Part shown: positions 61,952-64,000 of the stretch, in pieces
Layout of the letters: every line of letters begins with the position of its first letter
How positions within the stretch are numbered: the stretch's first letter is position 1
NCBI RefSeq assembly: GCF_900624995.1
Contig: NZ_UYXQ01000001.1
Span: 248,001 to 312,000 of the forward strand
DNA length: 64,000 bases
Source of the DNA: Pseudomonas antarctica
GTDB taxonomy: Bacteria; Pseudomonadota; Gammaproteobacteria; Pseudomonadales; Pseudomonadaceae
Direction of reading: 5' to 3'
Made by a program: the position numbers and the translations under genes
The notes under the pieces: generated by a model
Databases searched by the model: none
The model's input: the letters and a program-made list of their open reading frames with translations, nothing else
What the model was told of the DNA's origin: nothing

Positions 61952-62368
61952 TTACTTCTTGCGCAACTGCTGGAGCGTGCGCAGCTGAGCTGCAGCCTCG
62001 GCCAGACGTACAGCAGCAGCACTGTAGTCGAAGTCCGCGCCCTTTTCGTTCAGGGCCTTCTCGGCAGCCTTTACGGCTTCCTGAGCGGAGGCTTCATCCA
62101 GGTCGCCAGCACGTTGCACGGTGTCGGCAAGTACCTTGACCATGTTCGGCTGAACCTCGAGGAAACCACCAGAGATGTAAAACACCTCACGTTCCCCGCC
62201 TTGCTTGGTCAGCGTGATCGGACCTGGCTTCAAGCTGGTGATCAACGGCGCGTGGCCCATGGCAATACCCAGGTCACCGAGTTCGCCGTGTGCAATCACC
62301 ATTTCTACCAGACCGGAGAAGATTTCCCCTTCCGCGCTGACGATATCGCAATGGACTGTCATAGCCAT
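61952..62368 (-). CDS. atpC: ATP synthase epsilon subunit
   Basis: 138 residues. The N-terminal beta-sandwich has [14 protein letters not shown] and [19 protein letters not shown], followed by a helical hairpin. It links rotation of the central stalk to the catalytic ring and can inhibit ATPase. It follows atpD by 44 bases and is the last gene of the operon. Confidence 0.98.
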   Translation of the reverse strand: MAMTVHCDIVSAEGEIFSGLVEMVIAHGELGDLGIAMGHAPLITSLKPGPITLTKQGGEREVFYISGGFLEVQPNMVKVLADTVQRAGDLDEASAQEAVKAAEKALNEKGADFDYSAAAVRLAEAAAQLRTLQQLRKK

Positions 62369-62412
62369 CTGATTGCCTCAACCTGATGAGCGCCCGTTGC
62401 CGGGCGCCGGGA

Positions 62413-64000
<1,588 letters not shown>

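Overview
The window reads as ordinary chromosome of a fluorescent pseudomonad (Pseudomonas fluorescens group). The gene content and order (pyruvate carboxylase genes beside pycR, uvrD, pdxY, a zinc-starvation locus with dksA2/amiA/folE2, then glmS-glmR-glmU-atpCDG), the high G+C, and the REP-type repeats with GTGGGAGCGGGCTTGCTC cores all fit. The glmU-atp block suggests a position not far from the replication origin. Homology statements rest on recognising protein sequences and motifs by eye; no database search was run.

Layout. 1-5.2 kb: a two-subunit pyruvate carboxylase (3' gene cut by the left edge), its LysR regulator, a small conserved protein and a HexR-like RpiR regulator with a perfect HexR-type operator. 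5.3-17 kb: a membrane GGDEF/EAL protein, uvrD, a Tim44-domain protein, a SMI1/KNR4 protein, a CPA2 antiporter, a thioesterase, a lipoprotein, pdxY and a DUF3301 protein. 16.9-27.7 kb: a zinc-starvation island with two Zur-type palindromes. One set of genes runs leftward (dksA2, a ZigA-type GTPase, DUF1826, a second CobW GTPase), one rightward (folE2, a zinc-type ABC transporter, a hisI paralogue, gamma-carbonic anhydrase, dihydroorotase), with amiA and a small secreted protein between the operators.

27.7-39 kb: cardiolipin synthase, a CFA-synthase-like enzyme, then a leftward metal block. This has three SPFH (HflK/HflC-like) proteins, one with a 13-histidine N-terminus, overlapping a P1B-type ATPase that lacks its own metal-binding domain, followed by a bufferin-type RiPP cluster (bufA-bufB-bufC). 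The SPFH/ATPase operon is the best candidate here for an undescribed system. 39.3-45 kb: a six-gene phospholipid operon resembling E. coli ynbABCD with two extra genes. 45-54.5 kb: an Lrp/LysE pair and an alpha-2-macroglobulin/pbpC pair.

54.5-57.6 kb lies immediately downstream of glmS, the classical attTn7 position, and behaves as an insertion hotspot. It holds an IS66 relic, a hairpin-rich segment without genes, an AT-rich enteric-type aspartate carbamoyltransferase gene, and an IS630 transposase fragment. 57.6-64 kb is core: glmS, glmR, glmU, atpC, atpD and the 3' end of atpG.
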